From contig JAHLLI010000009.1 of the NCBI GenBank assembly GCA_020444245.1, positions 62,001 to 126,000 of the forward strand: DNA of 64,000 nt, read 5' to 3'. Below are positions 1 through 8,279 of this stretch, piece by piece. The notes below the pieces were generated by a model. The model had not been told where the DNA came from and ran no database searches. It worked only from the letters and a program-made list of their open reading frames with translations. A program made the translations under genes and the position numbers. The stretch is from Actinomycetales bacterium. Lineage in GTDB: Bacteria; Actinomycetota; Actinomycetes; Actinomycetales; Cellulomonadaceae. Position 1 is the first letter of the stretch, and every line of letters starts with the position of its first letter.

Positions 1-1
1 C

Positions 2-538
2 CGCGAGCGGCTGGCCGCCGCGCTGCGCGAGGGTCGTCCCGTGGTGGTGGACGCCGGGGCCCTGGCGGCCCTGCCGGACCGTGCGGAGGGCGCGGTGCTC
101 GTGCCGCACGCGGGCGAGCTGGCGACCCTGCTGCGCGATCGCGGCGTCGAGGTGGACCGGGCCGGGGTCGAGGCCGAGCCGCTGCGGTGGGCCCGCGAGG
201 CCCACGAGCTGACCGGCGCGGTGGTGCTGCTCAAGGGCGCGATCACCGTGGTCGCCGGTGCCCCGGACGCCGCCGGGTGGGCGCAGGACGATGCGACGCC
301 GTGGCTCGCGACCGCCGGCGCGGGCGACGTGCTCGCGGGGGTGCTCGGCGCGCTGCTGGCGGGGCTGGCGGCGCGCGCGCCGGGCGAGCGGCTCGGATCC
401 GACGAGCTCGCTCGCGCGGCCGCAGCGGCTGCCTCGGTGCACGGTCGCGCGGCGGTCGCGGCGTCGGGCGGTGGACCGGTGACCGCGTCGCGGGTCGCGG
501 CGGCGGTGCCGGGCGTGCTCGCCGGGCTCCTCGCGTGA
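2..538 (+). CDS. nnrD: ADP/ATP-dependent NAD(P)H-hydrate dehydratase, C-terminal part (cut by window edge)
   Basis: The frame is open from base 2, so the gene begins outside the window. The visible 178 residues are the C-terminal half of a YjeF_C/carbohydrate-kinase domain. Key marks are PHAGELATLL, a strand LLKGAITVV, and ATAGAGDVLAGVLGALLAG, the glycine-rich anion-hole loop with the catalytic Asp. The family repairs hydrated NADH and NADPH in the cytosol using ADP or ATP. In many actinobacteria the domain is fused to an NnrE epimerase domain; whether that is so here cannot be seen. The TGA overlaps the GTG of the next gene (GTGA), so the two are probably translated together. Confidence 0.9.
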   Translation, partial: RERLAAALREGRPVVVDAGALAALPDRAEGAVLVPHAGELATLLRDRGVEVDRAGVEAEPLRWAREAHELTGAVVLLKGAITVVAGAPDAAGWAQDDATPWLATAGAGDVLAGVLGALLAGLAARAPGERLGSDELARAAAAAASVHGRAAVAASGGGPVTASRVAAAVPGVLAGLLA

Positions 539-1188
539 CCGAGCCCGACGGGCCGGCACGCGCTTCGGCAGGGCTCGACCCGGGCCTGCTGGCCCGCGCC
601 GCGGCACTGGCGGCCGACGGGCGCCGCCTGCTGGGCCTGGCGGGACCGCCCGGCGCGGGCAAGTCCACGCTGGCTGCCGAGGTGGTCGGCGCGCTGGGGG
701 ACCGCGCCGTCCTGGTGCCGATGGACGGCTTCCACCTCGCGCAGGCCGAGCTCGAGCGCCTCGGTCGCGCGGACCGCAAGGGCGCCCCGGACACCTTCGA
801 CGCGGTGGGCTTCGTCGCGCTGCTCGCCCGGCTGCGGGCGCAGGGCCCCGGCGACCCGGTGGTGTACGCCCCGCGGTTCGACCGTCACCTCGAGGAGCCG
901 ATCGCCGGCGCGATCGGCGTGCCCGCCGCCGTGCCCCTGGTGGTCGTGGAGGGCAACTACCTGCTGCACGACGAGGGCGCCTGGGCGGGCGTCGGGCCGC
1001 TGCTGGACGACGCGTGGTACCTCGACCTGCCCGACGAGGTGCGCGTGGCGCGTCTGGTCGCCCGGCACGTCGCCCACGGTCGGACCCCGGACGCGGCGAG
1101 GGAGTGGGTGCTGCGCTCGGACGAGGCGAACGCGCGCCAGGTCGAGCGCGGCCGAGACCGGGCCGGGATGGTCGTCCCGATGGGTTGA
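535..1188 (+). CDS. P-loop nucleoside/nucleotide kinase family protein (uridine kinase/PanK-like fold)
   Basis: 217 residues from the GTG at 535, which overlaps the upstream stop as GTGA. A Walker A loop GPPGAGKST lies at residues 37-45, followed by PMDGFHL (the substrate-side Asp typical of uridine kinase and pantothenate kinase relatives), a lid region DLPDEVRVARLVARH, and RQVERGRD near the end. This pattern matches the small-kinase group often labelled nucleoside/nucleotide kinase or fructose-transport kinase FrcK/YggC. The true substrate cannot be told from sequence. It sits between nnrD and alr, and the overlap suggests cotranscription with nnrD. Confidence 0.8.
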   Translation: MTEPDGPARASAGLDPGLLARAAALAADGRRLLGLAGPPGAGKSTLAAEVVGALGDRAVLVPMDGFHLAQAELERLGRADRKGAPDTFDAVGFVALLARLRAQGPGDPVVYAPRFDRHLEEPIAGAIGVPAAVPLVVVEGNYLLHDEGAWAGVGPLLDDAWYLDLPDEVRVARLVARHVAHGRTPDAAREWVLRSDEANARQVERGRDRAGMVVPMG

Positions 1189-1217
1189 CGCCTCGCGTGC
1201 CACGGCGCCTCGGGTGC

Positions 1218-1223
1218 CAGGAT
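1218..1223 (+). promoter_or_regulatory. Leaderless -10 element of alr
   Basis: CAGGAT lies 7 nt before the GTG at 1231. The same hexamer and spacing recur before tsaB. This favours the GTG over the ATG at 1222, which overlaps the hexamer. Confidence 0.55.
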
Positions 1224-1230
1224 GGGCGCC

Positions 1231-2382
1231 GTGAGCTACCCCGCACGCGTCGTCGTGGACCTCGCAGCCATCCGCTCCAACGCCGGCGCGCTCGCCGAGC
1301 GCGCCGGCTCCGCCTCCGTGCTCGCGGTGGTCAAGGCCGACGCGTACGGTCACGGGCTCGTGCCGGCCGCCAAGGCGGCGCTCGAGGGCGGCGCGACGTG
1401 GCTGGGCACCGCCCAGCTCGACGAGGCGCTCGCGCTGCGCGCCGCCGGGGTCACCGCTCCGGTGCTGTCGTGGCTCTACGCGCCCGGCGCGCGGTTCGCC
1501 GACGCGCTGCGGCAGGGCGTGGACCTGTCGGTGGGCGCGCCGTGGATGCTCGCCGAGATCCTGGACACGGTGCGCGAGATCGGGCACCCCGCACGGCTGC
1601 ACGTGAAGGTCGACACCGGCCTGGGCCGCAACGGCGTCATGCCGGTCGAGCTGCCGGCGGTGCTCGACGCCGCGCTGGCTGCGCAGTCCGAGGGGCTGTG
1701 CCAGGTGGTCGGGATCTGGTCCCACCTGGCGTGGGCGGACGACCCTGGGCACCCGACCGTGCGCGCGCAGGCCGAGGTGTTCGCCGACGCCGTGGCACTG
1801 GCCGAGGGGAAGGGCGCCCGGCTCGAGGTGCGGCACCTGGCGAACTCCGCGGCGACGCTCACCGACCCGTCGATGTACTACGACCTGGTGCGCCCCGGGC
1901 TGGCGGTGTACGGCCTGTCGCCGGTCCCGCACCTGGGTGCGCCGGCGGACTACGGACTGCGTCCGGCGATGCGGGTGGAGGCCGAGCTGGCGCTGGCCAA
2001 GGCCGTGCCGGCCGGGCAGGGCGTCTCCTACGCCCACGCGTACACCACGCCGCGCGACACCGTGCTGGGCCTGGTCCCGATCGGGTACGCCGACGGCGTG
2101 CCCCGCAGTGCCTCGGGCAGCGCCGACGCGTGGGGCGGGCCGGTCCAGGTCGGTGGCCGGCGGCTCGGCGTCGCGGGGCGGGTGTGCATGGACCAGTTCG
2201 TGCTCGACCTGGGTCCGGACGCGTCGGAGGCCTCCGGCGACACCGTCGTGCTGTTCGGCGCCGGGGAGCGTGGCGAGCCCACCGCCGAGGACTGGGCCCG
2301 CGTCGTCGGCACGATCTCCTACGAGATCGTCACCCGGTTCGGCTCGGCCCTGCCCCGGACCTACCAGGGCGAGCAGGCGTGA
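1231..2382 (+). CDS. alr: Alanine racemase
   Basis: 383 residues; PLP-dependent interconversion of L- and D-alanine for peptidoglycan. The N-terminal barrel carries VVKADAYGHG with the PLP Lys near residue 35. GVSYAHAYTTP holds the catalytic Tyr of the C-terminal domain, and VPIGYADGVPRS and GRVCMDQF are further family blocks. The length is normal. I chose GTG 1231 (protein MSYPARVVVDL) because it is correctly spaced from the CAGGAT -10; ATG 1222 would add three residues. The TGA overlaps the tsaE start as GTGA. The order alr-tsaE-tsaB-rimI-tsaD matches the M. tuberculosis Rv3423c-Rv3419c region (remembered synteny). Confidence 0.95.
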   Translation: MSYPARVVVDLAAIRSNAGALAERAGSASVLAVVKADAYGHGLVPAAKAALEGGATWLGTAQLDEALALRAAGVTAPVLSWLYAPGARFADALRQGVDLSVGAPWMLAEILDTVREIGHPARLHVKVDTGLGRNGVMPVELPAVLDAALAAQSEGLCQVVGIWSHLAWADDPGHPTVRAQAEVFADAVALAEGKGARLEVRHLANSAATLTDPSMYYDLVRPGLAVYGLSPVPHLGAPADYGLRPAMRVEAELALAKAVPAGQGVSYAHAYTTPRDTVLGLVPIGYADGVPRSASGSADAWGGPVQVGGRRLGVAGRVCMDQFVLDLGPDASEASGDTVVLFGAGERGEPTAEDWARVVGTISYEIVTRFGSALPRTYQGEQA

Positions 2383-2921
2383 GCGCCGCAGGCCCCGGGC
2401 CCGAGGTGTCGGGCGTGCTGCCCGACCCCGCCGCCACCCGCGCGCTCGGCGGGGCGTTGGCCGCGCTCCTCGAGCCGGGGGACCTGGTGGTGCTCACCGG
2501 GCCCCTCGGGGCGGGCAAGACGACGCTGGTGCAGGGGATGGGCGAGGCGATGGGCGTGCGCGGCCAGGTGGCCTCCCCGACGTTCATCATCGCCAGGGTG
2601 CACCCGCCGCTCGCCGGCGGCCCCCCGCTGGTGCACGTGGACGCCTACCGGTTGGGTTCGCTCGACGAGCTCGAGGCACTGGACCTGGACACCTCGCTGG
2701 AGGACTCGGTCACGGTGGTCGAGTGGGGCGAAGGTCTGGTCGAGGTGCTCAGCGCCGACCGCCTCGAGGTCACTCTCGACCGCGGTCACGGCGGTGCGGC
2801 GGGCGAGGCGCTCGGCGCGTCGGTGGACGAGGACGTCGCGGTGCCGCGCCGCGTCACGGTGCGTGGCGTCGGTCCACGGTGGGCCGGCGTCGTGCTTCCG
2901 GGCCTTGCGGCGCAGCCCTGA
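2379..2921 (+). CDS. tsaE: tRNA t6A biosynthesis ATPase TsaE
   Basis: 180 residues starting at GTG 2379, inside the alr stop (GTGA). Walker A is GPLGAGKTTLVQG near residues 45-57. It is followed by the family motifs SPTF, HVDAYRLGS and VVEWGEG. TsaE is the ATPase that cycles the TsaB-TsaD complex in making threonylcarbamoyl-adenosine at position 37 of ANN-decoding tRNAs. The C-terminal extension of about 40 residues after RLEVTLDR is longer than in the enterobacterial protein and looks poorly conserved. It is followed by tsaB, which has its own promoter. Confidence 0.93.
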   Translation: MSAAGPGPEVSGVLPDPAATRALGGALAALLEPGDLVVLTGPLGAGKTTLVQGMGEAMGVRGQVASPTFIIARVHPPLAGGPPLVHVDAYRLGSLDELEALDLDTSLEDSVTVVEWGEGLVEVLSADRLEVTLDRGHGGAAGEALGASVDEDVAVPRRVTVRGVGPRWAGVVLPGLAAQP

Positions 2922-2945
2922 TCCTGTGCCGGGCGCTGGGGATGC

Positions 2946-2951
2946 CAGGAT
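2946..2951 (+). promoter_or_regulatory. Leaderless -10 element of tsaB
   Basis: CAGGAT ends 7 nt before GTG 2959. The in-frame ATG at 2950 overlaps the hexamer and so is unlikely to be in the mRNA. Confidence 0.55.
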
Positions 2952-2958
2952 GGTCCCC

Positions 2959-3645
2959 GTGCTGGTCCTGGCTCTCGACACGTCCGCCGACATCGCCGTC
3001 GCCCTGGTGCGCGACGGCGTCACCGTGGCCGCCCGGACCGTCGGCGAGCAGCGCCGGCACGCCGAGCTGCTCAGCCCGCTGATCACCGAGGTGCTCGCGG
3101 ACGCCGGCGCGCGGCCGGCCGACCTGGACGCAGTCGCGGTGGGTACCGGGCCGGCGCCGTTCACCGGGTTGCGGGCGGGGCTCGTCACGGCGCGCACGCT
3201 GGGCTTCGCCGTCGGGGTCCCGGTGCACGGCGTGGGCAGCCTGGAGGTCCTGGCGGCGCAGGCGTTCGCTGCCGGGCTGCCCGCCGACGCGCGCGTGCTG
3301 GCGGTGACCGACGCGCGTCGCAAGGAGGTCTACGTCGGGCGGTTCGAGGCCATGCCGGTCGCGGCCGGCTCCGTGGTGGACGTCCGGGCCGTGGAGCCGC
3401 TCGCCGTGGCCCACCCGGCGGAGGTCGAGCGCGGGTCGGCCACGGTGCTGGTGGGGCCGGCCGCGGCGCTGGTCGCCGACGCGGTCGGGCTGCCCGCGAG
3501 CCCGCCCGCGGCGCTGGACCCGGGCGTGCTCGCCGGGCTCGCCATGGCGCGCGCGGCGCGCGGCGTGGACCAGCCGACCGAGCCGCTCTACCTGCGTCGT
3601 CCCGACGTGGTGCCGCCCGGGGCGCGCAAGCGGGCCACCGGATGA
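2959..3645 (+). CDS. tsaB: tRNA t6A biosynthesis dimerisation partner TsaB
   Basis: 228 residues from GTG 2959 (protein MLVLALDTSADIAVAL). ASKHA-fold marks include LALDTS at the start, the block RRHAELLSPLI, and GTGPAPFTGLRAGL, the TsaB/TsaD family signature. It lacks the metal-binding histidines of TsaD, as expected for the non-catalytic partner. TsaB bridges TsaD and TsaE. RKEVY near residue 120 is also typical. The stop overlaps the rimI start (ATGA), so the two are translated in tandem. The start choice rests on the leaderless -10 spacing; three residues more is the alternative. Confidence 0.93.
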   Translation: MLVLALDTSADIAVALVRDGVTVAARTVGEQRRHAELLSPLITEVLADAGARPADLDAVAVGTGPAPFTGLRAGLVTARTLGFAVGVPVHGVGSLEVLAAQAFAAGLPADARVLAVTDARRKEVYVGRFEAMPVAAGSVVDVRAVEPLAVAHPAEVERGSATVLVGPAAALVADAVGLPASPPAALDPGVLAGLAMARAARGVDQPTEPLYLRRPDVVPPGARKRATG

Positions 3646-4121
3646 GCGCAGTCGTGCCCGAGGCGGCGCGGGTGGTACGGCCGCTCGAGCTCGCGGACGT
3701 CCCGGCCGTGGCCGGCCTCGAGGCCGAGCTGTTCGCGCGGTCGGCCTGGACCGAGGTGATGATCCGCGAGGAGCTCGGAGCCCTGGGCCGGTTCTACGTC
3801 GGGGTCGACGACGACGCCGGTCTGGCCGGCTACGCCGGGTCGTGGTTCGACGGCGACGTGGCCCAGGTGATGACCATCGGCGTGGCACGCCGTGCCCAGC
3901 GCCAGGGTCTGGGCCGGGTGCTGCTGCACGCCCTGCTGGACCGCGCGGTGACCGACGGCGCCTCGGCGGTGCTGCTCGAGGTGGCGGTGGACAACGACCC
4001 GGCCCTCACCCTGTACCGCTCCGAGGGGTTCGAGGTGCTGGCCCGGCGACGCCGTTACTACCAGCCCGAGGACGTCGACGCCTGGACGATGCGGCTGACG
4101 CTGCCGCGGCCGGCCGGCTGA
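3642..4121 (+). CDS. rimI: GNAT acetyltransferase, RimI-like (ribosomal protein S18 alanine N-acetyltransferase)
   Basis: 159 residues, one GNAT domain. Motif A is MTIGVARRAQRQGLGRVLL with the Q/RxxGxG acetyl-CoA loop, then EVAVDNDPALTLYRSEGFEVLARRRRYY, the RimI hallmark ending in the paired tyrosines. RimI acetylates the N-terminal alanine of S18, and in actinobacteria it may have wider N-terminal targets. It overlaps tsaB by ATGA and is followed directly by a GC-rich hairpin that contains its stop codon. Confidence 0.9.
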   Translation: MSAVVPEAARVVRPLELADVPAVAGLEAELFARSAWTEVMIREELGALGRFYVGVDDDAGLAGYAGSWFDGDVAQVMTIGVARRAQRQGLGRVLLHALLDRAVTDGASAVLLEVAVDNDPALTLYRSEGFEVLARRRRYYQPEDVDAWTMRLTLPRPAG

Positions 4122-4136
4122 CGGCGGCCGGCCGGC
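4109..4136 (+). terminator. Convergent terminator hairpin at the rimI stop
   Basis: Two copies of the self-complementary decamer GCCGGCCGGC (4109-4118 and 4127-4136) flank an 8-nt loop starting with the rimI TGA. There is no T tract. It lies between convergent rimI and the nitroreductase gene, so it could serve both strands. Confidence 0.5.
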
Positions 4137-4145
4137 GCGCGCCGC

Positions 4146-4745
4146 TCAGGCCACGGCGGCGGCGTCGTCGAAGTCGAGCCGCGGGGCGCGCGGGTGGGCG
4201 GTGGGCTCGGGGGCCGGGTAGCCCACGTTGAGCACCATGAGCGAGCGCCACGAGGTGCCGGCCAGCAGGTCGGCGTCGATCGCGGCGGCGTCCATCCCCG
4301 ACATCGGGCCGACGTCCAGGCCCTCGGCGCGCAGGCCGACGGTCAGGTACCCGGCCTGGAGCCAGGCCTGGTCGCGTGCGATCCGGGCGCGGGTGGCCTC
4401 GTCGGCGAAACGGTCGCGGGCGCCGGGCAGGTGGGGCACCAGGGTGTCGAGGTGCTCGTGGAAGTCGGTGTCGGCCGCGACCACGACCGGCAGCGGTGCG
4501 GAGCGGACCCGGTCGCGGTTCGGCTCGCTCATGTGGCGGGCGAGCCGCTCGCGAGCCTCCGGCGAGCGCACCAGCAGCAGCCGCAGCGGCGACGTGTTCA
4601 TCAGCGTGGGTCCCCACCGGACCGTGTCGTAGACGTGGCGCACCAGGTCGTCGTCGACCGGTTCGGCCGACCAGGCCCGGGCGGAGCGTCGCTCCTGGAA
4701 GAGCTGCTCGACGGCGGACAGGGCGGGCTCCGTGGAGATCGTCAT
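4146..4745 (-). CDS. Nitroreductase family protein (malonic semialdehyde reductase RutE/HadB-like)
   Basis: 199 residues of the FMN-dependent nitroreductase fold. FQERRSARAWSAEPVDDDLV carries the N-terminal RRSxRxW FMN-phosphate contact. GPTLMNTSPLRLLLVRS matches the RutE/HadB subgroup (GPTxxNxxPxR), and GLDVGPMSGMD is the typical block before the C terminus. RutE reduces malonic semialdehyde in pyrimidine degradation, but no other rut gene is nearby, so the physiological substrate is open. It is transcribed towards rimI, with 81 bp to the next gene upstream. Confidence 0.85.
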   Translation of the reverse strand: MTISTEPALSAVEQLFQERRSARAWSAEPVDDDLVRHVYDTVRWGPTLMNTSPLRLLLVRSPEARERLARHMSEPNRDRVRSAPLPVVVAADTDFHEHLDTLVPHLPGARDRFADEATRARIARDQAWLQAGYLTVGLRAEGLDVGPMSGMDAAAIDADLLAGTSWRSLMVLNVGYPAPEPTAHPRAPRLDFDDAAAVA

Positions 4746-4826
4746 GAGTCGTTGAACGATGGACTATCCCCGGCCATTCCCAGACATGGGATGACATGAC
4801 GACGATGGCCGGCGGCGCCGGCCCGC

Positions 4827-5528
4827 CTAGGAGCCGCGCGCGTCGCGCCAGACGAAGTCCGGGACCCGGTCGAGTACCGCGTCCACCAGGCCGAGGGAGC
4901 CCTCGATCTCCGCGATCGAGGCACTGCCCGTTCGCACCGCGAGCACGGAGCTCCGGTCGAACCGGAAGGCCGCGTCCCGGTGGGCGAGGAGGAGCTCCAT
5001 CATGCGGGGGTGCAGCACGTCGAAGGCGAACTTCCGGTCCGGGCACTGCACGGTGAAGGCCCGGTTGAAGTCCTCGGACTCGAACTGGATGTCCCTGACC
5101 AGGAGCTTGCCGACGGTCCTCGCGAAGAACGTCTCCGGCGTCACCTCGAGCGCCGGGAGCGCCACGCCGGTGTCGACGGCGACGACGGTGAACGAGTGGG
5201 CCTCCTCGCGGGTCGTGGTCCGGCCCTCGGCGTCGGTCGACGTCTCGGTGGTGTGGAAGACGTAGTCGAAGGCGACGAACGGGCGCCCGTCGTACTCGCC
5301 GCGGAGCACGTTGGTGGCGCGCCTGTCGTGGCCGGTCCCGAAGGGGGCGCCCCGGAACGCGTCGGCCCAGGAGTCGTCCCGCGGGACGTAGCTCCAGCCT
5401 CGCTGCGTCGCGACGGCCTGGAACTCCTCCCGCCTCCGCTTCGCGCTGAGCCACGAGAGGTAGACGAGCCCCGCCATCAGCGCGAGACCCACCACGATGA
5501 TCGCCACGAAGGCGCCGCCCCCACCCAT
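4827..5528 (-). CDS. Membrane-anchored protein of unknown function (possibly DUF3137-like)
   Basis: 233 residues. Residues about 6-27 form one hydrophobic helix (FVAIIVVGLALMAGLVYLSW) followed by KRRR, giving a single-pass protein with a cytoplasmic soluble domain. The rest has alternating beta-type segments (RPFVAFDYVFHTT, AHSFTVVAVDTG, KFAFDVLHPRMMELLL) and no catalytic motif I recognise. The layout recalls membrane-anchored DUF3137-type proteins, but that is only an impression. The ATG lies 6 nt after a TAGGGT -10 hexamer, so the mRNA is probably leaderless. It is divergent from tsaD. Confidence 0.75.
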   Translation of the reverse strand: MGGGGAFVAIIVVGLALMAGLVYLSWLSAKRRREEFQAVATQRGWSYVPRDDSWADAFRGAPFGTGHDRRATNVLRGEYDGRPFVAFDYVFHTTETSTDAEGRTTTREEAHSFTVVAVDTGVALPALEVTPETFFARTVGKLLVRDIQFESEDFNRAFTVQCPDRKFAFDVLHPRMMELLLAHRDAAFRFDRSSVLAVRTGSASIAEIEGSLGLVDAVLDRVPDFVWRDARGS

Positions 5529-5534
5529 GCGGGC

Positions 5535-5540
5535 ACCCTA
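5535..5540 (-). promoter_or_regulatory. Leaderless -10 element of the unknown membrane protein gene
   Basis: Reads TAGGGT on the minus strand, with 6 nt to the ATG at 5528. Back-to-back with the tsaD promoter 55 bp away. Confidence 0.6.
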
Positions 5541-5594
5541 GCCGGGTCCCCCGGCGGTCCGCTCAGCACGCACCTCGCCACCCGCGGCTCGGCC

Positions 5595-5600
5595 TACGCT
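5595..5600 (+). promoter_or_regulatory. Leaderless -10 element of tsaD
   Basis: TACGCT ends 7 nt before ATG 5608. The GTG at 5602 starts only 1 nt after the hexamer and would be upstream of the expected transcript. Confidence 0.6.
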
Positions 5601-5607
5601 GGTGCCC

Positions 5608-6657
5608 ATGTCGCGACTCGTCCTGGGCCTGGAGACCTCCTGCGACGAGACCGGGGCAGCCGTGGTCCGCGTCGACGACGACCGCAGCGAGCTGCTCTCC
5701 GACGTGGTCGCCTCTTCGATGGACGAGCATGCGAGGTTCGGCGGGATCATCCCCGAGATCGCCTCGCGCGCCCACCTGGAGCAGATGATCCCGGTGGTGT
5801 CGGCGGCACTGGAGCGCGCCGAGGTCGGGCTGGCTGACCTGGACGCGATCGCGGTCACCGCCGGGCCGGGCCTGGTGGGCCCGCTGACCGTCGGCGCGGC
5901 CGCCGCCAAGGCGCTCGCGGTGGGCCTGGAGCTGCCGCTGTACGGCGTCAACCACGTGGTGGGCCACGCCGTGGTCGACGAGCTGGTGCACGGCCCGTTC
6001 CCCGAGCGCGTGATGGCCCTGGTGGTCTCCGGTGGGCACTCCTCGCTGCTGCTGGTCGACGACACGGTGGGCATCACCGAGCTGGGCCAGACGCTCGACG
6101 ACGCGGCCGGCGAGGCGTTCGACAAGGTCGGCCGGCTGCTCGGGCTGCCCTACCCGGGCGGGCCGCACATCGACCGGCTGGCCCGCGAGGGCGACCCGAC
6201 GGCGATCCGGTTCCCGCGCGGCCTGACCGCCGCCAAGGACCAGGCCAGGCACGCCACCGACTTCTCCTTCTCCGGGCTCAAGACGGCTGTGGCCCGGTGG
6301 GTCGAGGCCAGGCAGGACGCCGGTGAGGAGATCCCCCTGAACGACGTCGCGGCCTCGTTCTCCGACGCGGTGTCCGACGTGCTGACCGCCAAGACCATCG
6401 CGGCCTGCCACGCGCACGGCGTGGACACCCTGGTGATCGGCGGGGGCTTCTCCGCCAACTCCCAGCTGCGGGACATGGCCGCCGCCCGCTGCGCCGAGGC
6501 GGGCATCGAGGTCCGCATCCCGCCGATCCGGTACTGCACCGACAACGGCGCGATGATCGCCGCGCTCGGTGCCGCGGTGCTGCGCCGCGACCTGCCGCCC
6601 TCCCCGCTGGACCTGCCGGTCGACTCCTCGATGCCGCTGACCCAGGTGCTGGTCTGA
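5608..6657 (+). CDS. tsaD: tRNA N6-adenosine threonylcarbamoyltransferase TsaD
   Basis: 349 residues from ATG 5608 ([12 protein letters not shown]). ASKHA fold: [46 protein letters not shown] with the HxxxH metal site, [12 protein letters not shown], and [12 protein letters not shown] with the third metal ligand Asp. It transfers the threonylcarbamoyl group from TC-AMP to A37 of tRNA together with TsaB and TsaE, which lie 2-3 kb upstream. Length is normal. A two-residue longer start at GTG 5602 is possible but lies too close to the -10. Confidence 0.96.
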   Translation: MSRLVLGLETSCDETGAAVVRVDDDRSELLSDVVASSMDEHARFGGIIPEIASRAHLEQMIPVVSAALERAEVGLADLDAIAVTAGPGLVGPLTVGAAAAKALAVGLELPLYGVNHVVGHAVVDELVHGPFPERVMALVVSGGHSSLLLVDDTVGITELGQTLDDAAGEAFDKVGRLLGLPYPGGPHIDRLAREGDPTAIRFPRGLTAAKDQARHATDFSFSGLKTAVARWVEARQDAGEEIPLNDVAASFSDAVSDVLTAKTIAACHAHGVDTLVIGGGFSANSQLRDMAAARCAEAGIEVRIPPIRYCTDNGAMIAALGAAVLRRDLPPSPLDLPVDSSMPLTQVLV

Positions 6658-6741
6658 AGGCCTTCACCGCTGCGCCACCGGCGCACGGTTCAGGTGGGTG
6701 TCGCGGCACCTGTGGTGATGCTGTGCATCGCGCGCGATGGC

Positions 6742-6767
6742 TCATGGCGCGCCGGACCAGCCGATCG
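6742..6767 (+). promoter_or_regulatory. Sigma28-like promoter candidate for the FlxA-like gene
   Basis: GCCGATCG at 6760-6767 resembles the FliA/WhiG -10 consensus GCCGATAA. A weak -35 TCAT lies 14 nt upstream (CTCA gives 15). A similar element precedes the chemoreceptor gene at 49.8 kb. Confidence 0.35.
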
Positions 6768-6790
6768 GAGCGCTGAAGGAGGGGACCACG

Positions 6791-7126
6791 ATGACGATCA
6801 CGGGTGTGGCAAGCACGGCGACGACCACGACAGGCACCTCGACGGAGTCCCAGATCGCGCGCCTGCGCAAGCAGGAGCAGGAGCTGACCAAGCAGCTCAA
6901 GGAGCTGGCGTCGTCAGGCGACGACGCCGACTCGGTCGAGTCGAAGCAGCAGCTGCTGACCGCGCAGATCCAGGCGATCGAGCTGCAGATCGCCCGTCTG
7001 GAGGCGCAGCAGGCGCACCAGGCTCAGGCCTCGCAGGCCCAGGCTCCGGACGCCTCGGCCACGGGTTCCGGGGCCGCGCCCCGCTCGATCGACGGCACCG
7101 GAGCCGTGGTGGACGTCGAGCTCTGA
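6791..7126 (+). CDS. FlxA-like coiled-coil protein
   Basis: 111 residues. A Ser/Thr-rich N terminus is followed by a heptad-rich helix, ESQIARLRKQEQELTKQLKEL and then QQLLTAQIQAIELQIARLEAQ, and a Gln/Ala-rich tail. This layout (short, two coiled-coil segments separated by SSGDDADSVES) is typical of FlxA-family proteins, which in E. coli are FliA-dependent but of unknown function. A strong GGAGGGG ribosome site sits 7 nt before ATG 6791; the longer frame from 6737 lacks one. The gene stands alone between tsaD and the convergent ybdK. Confidence 0.7.
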   Translation: MTITGVASTATTTTGTSTESQIARLRKQEQELTKQLKELASSGDDADSVESKQQLLTAQIQAIELQIARLEAQQAHQAQASQAQAPDASATGSGAAPRSIDGTGAVVDVEL

Positions 7127-7139
7127 GTCCCGGGCGGCG

Positions 7140-8279
7140 TCACAGCGGCTTGCCGGCGCGCATCTCGGCGACCAGGGACGCCACCACGGCGCCCAGGTCG
7201 CCGTCGTTGCGGCGGGCCACGGCGCGCTGGCGCTGGTACGAGGCGCCCTTGCGCAGGATGGTGCGGATCTGGCCCAGCTCCTCGTGGCAGCCCAGCCGCT
7301 CGGCGGTGGGCTCGAGGGTGGTCAGGAGCTTCTCGACGTTGTCGGTGACCAGCTCCTCACGCCCCTCGCGGTCCAGGATGATGATCGCGTCCATGCCGTA
7401 GCGCGCCGAGCGCCACTTGTTCTCCTGGACGAACCACGGCGGCAGGCTGGGCAGCTCCTTGCCCTCGTCGAGCAGGGTCGAGAAGTGCTCGACCAGGGAG
7501 TGGATCAGCGCGGCGAACGCCAGCACCTCGGTGAGGTTGGGCGAGCCGTCGGCGATCCGCATCTCCAGCGTGCCGAACCGCGGCGACGGGCGGATGTCCC
7601 AGCGGATCTCGTCCACCTCGTCGATGACACCGACGTGGGTCATGTCCGCGACGTAGGTCTCGAACTGTTCCCACGCCTCGAACTGGAACGGCAGGCCGGC
7701 GGTGGGCAGCTGCTGAAACATCAGGGCGCGGTTCGAGGCGTAGCCGGTGTCCTTGCCGCCCCAGAACGGAGAGGACGCACTGAGGGCCTGGATGTGCGGG
7801 AAGTACGTGAGCATCGCCCGCAGGATCGGCATGACCTTGTCACGGTCCTCGATCCCGACGTGCACGTGCACGCCGAAGATGAGCATCTGCCGGCCCCACC
7901 ACTGGGTGCGATCGATCAGGGTCGCGTAGCGCTGCTTGTCGGTGACCTTCTGGTGGGACCAGCGCGCGAACGGGTGCGTGCCCGCGCACATCAGCTCCAC
8001 CCGCAGCGGGTCGGTCACCCGGCGCAGCTCCTCGACGGAGCGCTGCAGGTCCCGGCCCGCCTCGCCGACGGTCCGGCACACCCGGGTCACGATCTCGACG
8101 GTGTTGAGCAGCAGCTCCTGCTTGATGGTGGGGTGCTCGCCACCGCCGGGCGGGGCGACCGCGTCCAGCACCGTCTGGGCGACCTGGCGCAGGTCGCCGG
8201 AGTCGGAGTCGACCAGGGCGAGCTCCCACTCCACGCCGATCGTCGAGCGCTGGGACTGGGCGAAGGGGATGCGGGTCAC
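7140..8279 (-). CDS. ybdK: Carboxylate-amine ligase YbdK family (glutamate-cysteine ligase GCS2-like)
   Basis: 379 residues. Family blocks: TIGVEWELALVDSDSG, KQELLLNTVEIVT, CAGTHPFARW, LIFGVHVHVGIEDRDKVMPI, SASSPFWGGKDTGYASNRALMFQQLPTAG and TLEMRIADGS. These form the glutamine-synthetase-like active site with metal-binding Glu residues. YbdK proteins have weak gamma-glutamyl-cysteine ligase activity; in actinobacteria, which use mycothiol, the true product is uncertain. The GTG start overlaps the stop of the methyltransferase gene (GTGA), so the two form an operon. Confidence 0.88.
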   Translation of the reverse strand: MTRIPFAQSQRSTIGVEWELALVDSDSGDLRQVAQTVLDAVAPPGGGEHPTIKQELLLNTVEIVTRVCRTVGEAGRDLQRSVEELRRVTDPLRVELMCAGTHPFARWSHQKVTDKQRYATLIDRTQWWGRQMLIFGVHVHVGIEDRDKVMPILRAMLTYFPHIQALSASSPFWGGKDTGYASNRALMFQQLPTAGLPFQFEAWEQFETYVADMTHVGVIDEVDEIRWDIRPSPRFGTLEMRIADGSPNLTEVLAFAALIHSLVEHFSTLLDEGKELPSLPPWFVQENKWRSARYGMDAIIILDREGREELVTDNVEKLLTTLEPTAERLGCHEELGQIRTILRKGASYQRQRAVARRNDGDLGAVVASLVAEMRAGKPL